Source of the DNA: Bacteroidota bacterium
Lineage (GTDB): Bacteria > Bacteroidota > Bacteroidia > Flavobacteriales_D > Crocinitomicaceae
Length of the DNA stretch: 64,000 nucleotides
NCBI GenBank assembly: GCA_006226425.1
Contig: SBGX01000031.1
Coordinates: 1-64,000 of the forward strand
Reading direction: 5' to 3'
How positions within the stretch are numbered: position 1 is the stretch's first letter; every line of letters starts with the position of its first letter. The notes under the pieces were generated by a model. That model did no database searches and was not told where the DNA came from. It was given only the letters and a program-made list of their open reading frames with translations. Positions 60,759 through 64,000 of the stretch are shown here, in pieces. The position numbers and the translations under genes were made by a program.

Positions 60759-62789
60759 CTAAGCTTTCATCCATTTTAATAAGGCCATTTCTATCAGTAA
60801 AAACAGAATCGCCAACAAGATCGCAAGACGCCAAAATTCCCTGTCTTTGCTCAATTTAATAAAGCCTGCACGACTTTCATCACTGAACAATGCGTAATTA
60901 ATCTGTCGGATTCCCTGTTCCCGAAAAGCCGTCAGAAGCTCTTCCTTTTGCATGGCTCTGGTGTCTGATTCACTTCGCTCATAATTCAGGGCCATATACC
61001 CTAATTTTTCTCCCTTACTTACTTCAAACAATCCGGCTTTCAGATTGCTATTCATTGAATTTTTTCGAACCGCGATCAAAATTTTATCATTCTCCACCTT
61101 GTTTTCTGGAATAAACTCCAATTCTTCCGATTTCAGACGTACTGGCACTTCATTATCAGGCACCTTGTAGATCGGGAACCAGGCTTCCTCCCCGATAGTC
61201 ACAGCAACCGGGTATTTTCGCTGACTCAATTCCGCCGATCTTAGTAGCAAAGATGAGAAAAGGGCGTTCGCCGTGAAATTTCCGAAACTTTCATCCAGGG
61301 ACCCCATGAAACAATAACACCTGTATGGATCATCGGAACGAAGTAACAGCGGCATACCGTTCTGCATTCGGATCAACTCCGTAAATGTTGCATTTCCTCC
61401 CGAAGTTTCATAGGCCTTCTTCATACTTGGCATATTCAAGCGGTCCGGACGGCGATCAAACATTCCTTTGAAGAATGGATCTTCGTAGTTAATCCACTTG
61501 ATCCGCGTATTTTTGGCCCCCTGTCTCAATATTTTCGGGCCTCCCAAACGACTAACAAAGGCGTTGTATTCAGAAAAATTGAGGTTTTTTCCCGGAAACA
61601 CAAGCAAACTTCCACCATTTTTAACAAAGCGGATTAATGATTCGGCGGAACCGCTACTGAATCGATTCCAGCCATTTAAAACGACCAAATCCTTGTTTCG
61701 AAAAGCAGCGGACGTAAGTGCACTGAGTGGAACCTGTTCCGATTGATAATAGCTATCCAATCGATAAACCATCGAGATATTGGGAACGGCATCTTCTCCG
61801 TCCACGATCAAAATTCCAGATGAAGGGCTGACTTCATAGGAAAAGTAAAAATCATCATCAAAATGGACCTGTTTGTCGTTAATTCGCACCAGGCCTTTTT
61901 TTATTCCCGCTTCCTGGTCTGTATAATTAATCGTGACCACCTTTTCTTCCATTGGTGCGAGGTCTACAAACACGTCCCGTTTGGTTTCGTTGACGTTCAG
62001 TTGCAACTCCAGGTTCACCAATTCTTCATTCTGGTGATTTTTTAGTCGAATATTTAATTCATTCTTCACACCGATTTTAAAATTCGGATCGGCAAACCAA
62101 ATAGAGTCCACACTTACATTTTCACTAACCTGTGGCACCAACTGGATCGGATAGTACATTCCGAGGGTATCTTTGGGCAAGGTCTTCAGTTGAAAGCGAT
62201 TTCGCTGAAAGTCGGAAAGCATGATATATTGCCCCCCTTCTTCTCCCGCATTTTGGACTCCTTCATTCATCCATTTGACGATTTCACCCATGGATTTATT
62301 TAGGGGAGAAAAATCGATGCGATCCAATTGATCCAGTGCATTTTCTTTTGTCAACAAACGTTGTTCAAAGGCTTCCAGATTATTGGTTAACACCATGAAT
62401 TTGCTATCCGGTTCCGCCTGATCGATCAGTTTTCGAGCCTGTTCCTTGGCCATGGAGAGCAAGCTTCCATCCGCTCCTTTTTGAGACATGGAAAATGAAT
62501 TATCAACATAGATGGCCAGCACGGCATTTCCTCGATCTGTCTCACTGGAAAGCGGAATATATGGCTGTGCAAAGGCCAGTACCAAAAAGGTGATGGCCAG
62601 CAATCTGGAAATCAAGACCAACAGGTGCTTTAGTTTTCTGGTGGATTTACTTTCTTCTTCAAGCTGTCTCACAAATTGTAAGCTCGAAAAATAAAGTACT
62701 TTGTAACGGCGGAAATTGAATAAATGAATGATAATCGGAATACTCAGCAGCAGCAATGCATATAAGAAAGCCGGATATTCAAATTTCAT
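60759..62789 (-). CDS. BatA/VWA-domain membrane protein
   Basis: A protein of 676 residues: two N-terminal membrane helices of the BatA type (YPAFLYALLLLSIPIIIHLFNFRRYKVL and LLVLISRLLAITFLVLAFAQPYIPL), a von Willebrand A domain with metal-site IYVDNSFSMSQKG, a middle periplasmic part, and a last helix (FWRLAILLAILFLLIEMALLKWM). It resembles Bacteroidota aerotolerance-type membrane proteins of unsettled function. A full promoter lies 4 bp before the ATG. It leads the operon with the dihydroorotase homologue and the methyltransferase. Confidence 0.92.
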   Translation of the reverse strand: MKFEYPAFLYALLLLSIPIIIHLFNFRRYKVLYFSSLQFVRQLEEESKSTRKLKHLLVLISRLLAITFLVLAFAQPYIPLSSETDRGNAVLAIYVDNSFSMSQKGADGSLLSMAKEQARKLIDQAEPDSKFMVLTNNLEAFEQRLLTKENALDQLDRIDFSPLNKSMGEIVKWMNEGVQNAGEEGGQYIMLSDFQRNRFQLKTLPKDTLGMYYPIQLVPQVSENVSVDSIWFADPNFKIGVKNELNIRLKNHQNEELVNLELQLNVNETKRDVFVDLAPMEEKVVTINYTDQEAGIKKGLVRINDKQVHFDDDFYFSYEVSPSSGILIVDGEDAVPNISMVYRLDSYYQSEQVPLSALTSAAFRNKDLVVLNGWNRFSSGSAESLIRFVKNGGSLLVFPGKNLNFSEYNAFVSRLGGPKILRQGAKNTRIKWINYEDPFFKGMFDRRPDRLNMPSMKKAYETSGGNATFTELIRMQNGMPLLLRSDDPYRCYCFMGSLDESFGNFTANALFSSLLLRSAELSQRKYPVAVTIGEEAWFPIYKVPDNEVPVRLKSEELEFIPENKVENDKILIAVRKNSMNSNLKAGLFEVSKGEKLGYMALNYERSESDTRAMQKEELLTAFREQGIRQINYALFSDESRAGFIKLSKDREFWRLAILLAILFLLIEMALLKWMKA

Positions 62790-62793
62790 ATTT

Positions 62794-62822
62794 CAAAGAT
62801 ACGAGTATCCGCCAAATAACAA
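62794..62822 (-). promoter_or_regulatory. Promoter of the BatA-dihydroorotase operon
   Basis: On the minus strand TTG (62822-62820), an 18-bp spacer and TATCTTTG (62801-62794) match both boxes. The ATG at 62789 is 4 bp downstream, so the mRNA should be leaderless. Confidence 0.65.
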
Positions 62823-62857
62823 GTTTAGCCAGTCAATATTTTAAAGAATATCAAGGA

Positions 62858-63607
62858 TTAAAAGTCCTCAAAGGCACCTAAACCAAAAAGTGCAAAATCA
62901 AACCTGGCCGGATCTTTGGGATCAAAGACCCTCAAACTTTCTTGAATTTCCTCCAGAGCTTTCCAGTCATTTTGCTTTCTCTTCAGTAATCCCAGTTTCC
63001 TGGAAATATTCCCCGTATGCACATCCAATGGAAGCATTAATTCGGAAGTGGGGATGGTATCCCAAATCCCAAAATCTACTCCCCGACCATCCTTCCGTAC
63101 CATCCACCTTAAAAACATATTGATTCTCTTCGCAGCAGAACCTCTGGACGGGTCCGACAAATGTTTTTCGCTTCGTTGCTCATGTTCGACGGACAAGAAA
63201 GCTTCTCTAAAGGCTATGATCCGTTCTTTCATCGCTCCTTCTTCTACCGAAAACGCTTTCTCCAATCCGCCCTGCTCATATAGGTTCTTCAAGGATCTGA
63301 AAAAGAAGTCAAGATCGGTCGCATTGAATGTCCGATGAACGAAGTCAATTTTACGACCGGATTCATAATTCATGACATACTCGTATGGGGCTGCACCCAT
63401 TACAGTCATTAGTTTCTCTCCACTGCGAATGATACTCTTCCGATTCCCCCAGGCAATAGTTGCTACCAGAAACGCACTGATCTCAATATCTTCTTTGCGG
63501 GTAAATGAATGAGGTATTTGGATGGGGTCGCTCTGAACAAAATCGGGATGATTGTATTTATCTGCCTTTTCTTCCAGAAATTCTTTCAGAAGTTCCTCGG
63601 TCATCAT
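62858..63607 (-). CDS. TIGR02757-family protein
   Basis: A 249-residue soluble protein of a conserved but uncharacterised family, with the signatures ISAFLVATIAWGNRKSI, AAKRINMFLRWMVRKDGRGVDFGIW and LMLPLDVHTGNISRKLGL. The last stretch resembles HhH-GPD base-excision glycosylases, so a DNA-repair-like fold is possible. Start ATGATG directly follows the lolD stop (TAGATGATG); the two are cotranscribed. Confidence 0.9.
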   Translation of the reverse strand: MMTEELLKEFLEEKADKYNHPDFVQSDPIQIPHSFTRKEDIEISAFLVATIAWGNRKSIIRSGEKLMTVMGAAPYEYVMNYESGRKIDFVHRTFNATDLDFFFRSLKNLYEQGGLEKAFSVEEGAMKERIIAFREAFLSVEHEQRSEKHLSDPSRGSAAKRINMFLRWMVRKDGRGVDFGIWDTIPTSELMLPLDVHTGNISRKLGLLKRKQNDWKALEEIQESLRVFDPKDPARFDFALFGLGAFEDF

Positions 63608-64000
63608 CTAGGCCAGCAGTTTTCCATCCTTCATCACGAGTTTACGGTCAGCCATATTGGCCAAACTTTCATTATGAGTCACAATGACAAATGTCTGTCC
63701 AAAACGGTCTCTTAAATCGAAAAACAAGCGATGCAATTCTTCTGAATTTTTTGAATCCAAATTCCCCGAAGGTTCATCCGCAAATACAACCGCTGGCCGA
63801 TTGATCAGTGAGCGCGCCACTGCTACTCGCTGTTGCTCTCCTCCTGAAAGTTCTTTCGGACGGTGTCCAGATCTTGCCGAGATTCCCAGCAAGTCAAAAA
63901 GTTCACCTGCTCTCTTCTGAGCTTCCGGCAAACTATCTCCTTTGATAAGTGCAGGCAAGACCGCGTTCTCCAATGCCGTAAATTCCGGCAATAATTGGTG
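63608..64000 (-). CDS. lolD: LolD-like lipoprotein-release ABC transporter ATPase, 5' end outside the window
   Basis: The last 131 residues of an ABC ATPase enter from the right edge. The first visible residues [16 protein letters not shown] are typical of LolD/MacB-type proteins. The signature [15 protein letters not shown], Walker [13 protein letters not shown] and switch His in VTHNE are intact, so it is functional in this part. LolD drives release of lipoproteins from the inner membrane for transfer by LolA. Walker A and the true start lie beyond the window. Confidence 0.88.
   Translation of the reverse strand, partial: HQLLPEFTALENAVLPALIKGDSLPEAQKRAGELFDLLGISARSGHRPKELSGGEQQRVAVARSLINRPAVVFADEPSGNLDSKNSEELHRLFFDLRDRFGQTFVIVTHNESLANMADRKLVMKDGKLLA

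Noticed and set aside
60757-60834. N-terminal extension of the dihydroorotase homologue
   Set aside because: It overlaps the coding end of the BatA gene; ATG 60756 starts the usual first strand right after the BatA stop.
1-64000. CRISPR array, insertion sequence, rRNA operon or restriction/defence cluster
   Set aside because: No regularly spaced repeats, transposase genes, rRNA sequence or recognisable defence genes were seen on reading the window.

Overview
This 64 kb window is a chromosomal segment of a Bacteroidota bacterium, most like the Flavobacteriales. Several things point there. Secreted proteins carry type IX secretion (T9SS) C-terminal sorting domains. There are SusC/FecA-like TonB-dependent receptors and bacillithiol synthesis by BshA. 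Bacteroidota-only families are present (DUF4494, DUF4421, GIN-domain lipoprotein, BatA-domain protein, TIGR02757). Promoters fit the Bacteroidota form (TTG, about 20 bp, TAnnTTTG), and Shine-Dalgarno sequences are mostly absent. Base composition and coding style look even throughout. No insertion sequence, CRISPR array, rRNA operon or intact prophage is visible.

Layout. 1-7.4 kb: two overlapping secreted T9SS genes, a NarL/LuxR response regulator with a strongly palindromic leader, and tRNA-Lys. 7.4-16.9 kb: a TonB receptor and core genes (mazG, cmk, efp, bshA), a PagL-like lipid A deacylase overlapping a GIN lipoprotein, an ACT-type regulator and a DUF4421 protein. 16.9-22.4 kb: a GH3/beta-lactamase fusion and two GT4 glycosyltransferases. 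22.5-28.7 kb: two coupled T9SS surface proteins, a transmembrane TPR/LuxR regulator, a FISUMP lipoprotein-like gene, a membrane-anchored LytTR regulator, and a small excisionase-like HTH gene beside a tRNA cluster (Arg, Pro, Ser). 29-33 kb: a MarR-fadN-fadA beta-oxidation operon. 33-41 kb: an S1/P1-phospholipase C-like protein, comB, a large PKD/GEVED T9SS protein, DUF3817, uvrB, rpe and a DinB-like gene. 41.3-46.7 kb: a tightly overlapping five-gene operon on the minus strand (alpha/beta hydrolase, outer-membrane barrel, subclass B1 metallo-beta-lactamase, glycosylasparaginase, beta-mannosidase). 46.7-53 kb: a membrane protein, a heme-type TonB receptor, a beta-helix lipoprotein, a nitroreductase, a barrel protein and a cupin. 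53-64 kb: M16 peptidase, pdxH, DUF4494, SulP transporter, glycosyltransferase, pcm, then the BatA-dihydroorotase homologue-methyltransferase operon, TIGR02757 and a lolD gene cut by the window edge.

The most notable points are these. (1) The 41-46 kb operon joins two enzymes that dismantle the N-glycan core with a metallo-beta-lactamase that keeps every B1 metal ligand. (2) A 118-bp nested inverted repeat lies in the response-regulator leader. (3) A dihydroorotase homologue has lost its HxH metal site, and a PagL homologue has Asn in place of the catalytic Glu. (4) Several genes have a promoter -7 box only 4-5 bp before the start codon, which predicts leaderless mRNAs. (5) An intrinsic terminator sits between two tRNA genes with no room for a second promoter.
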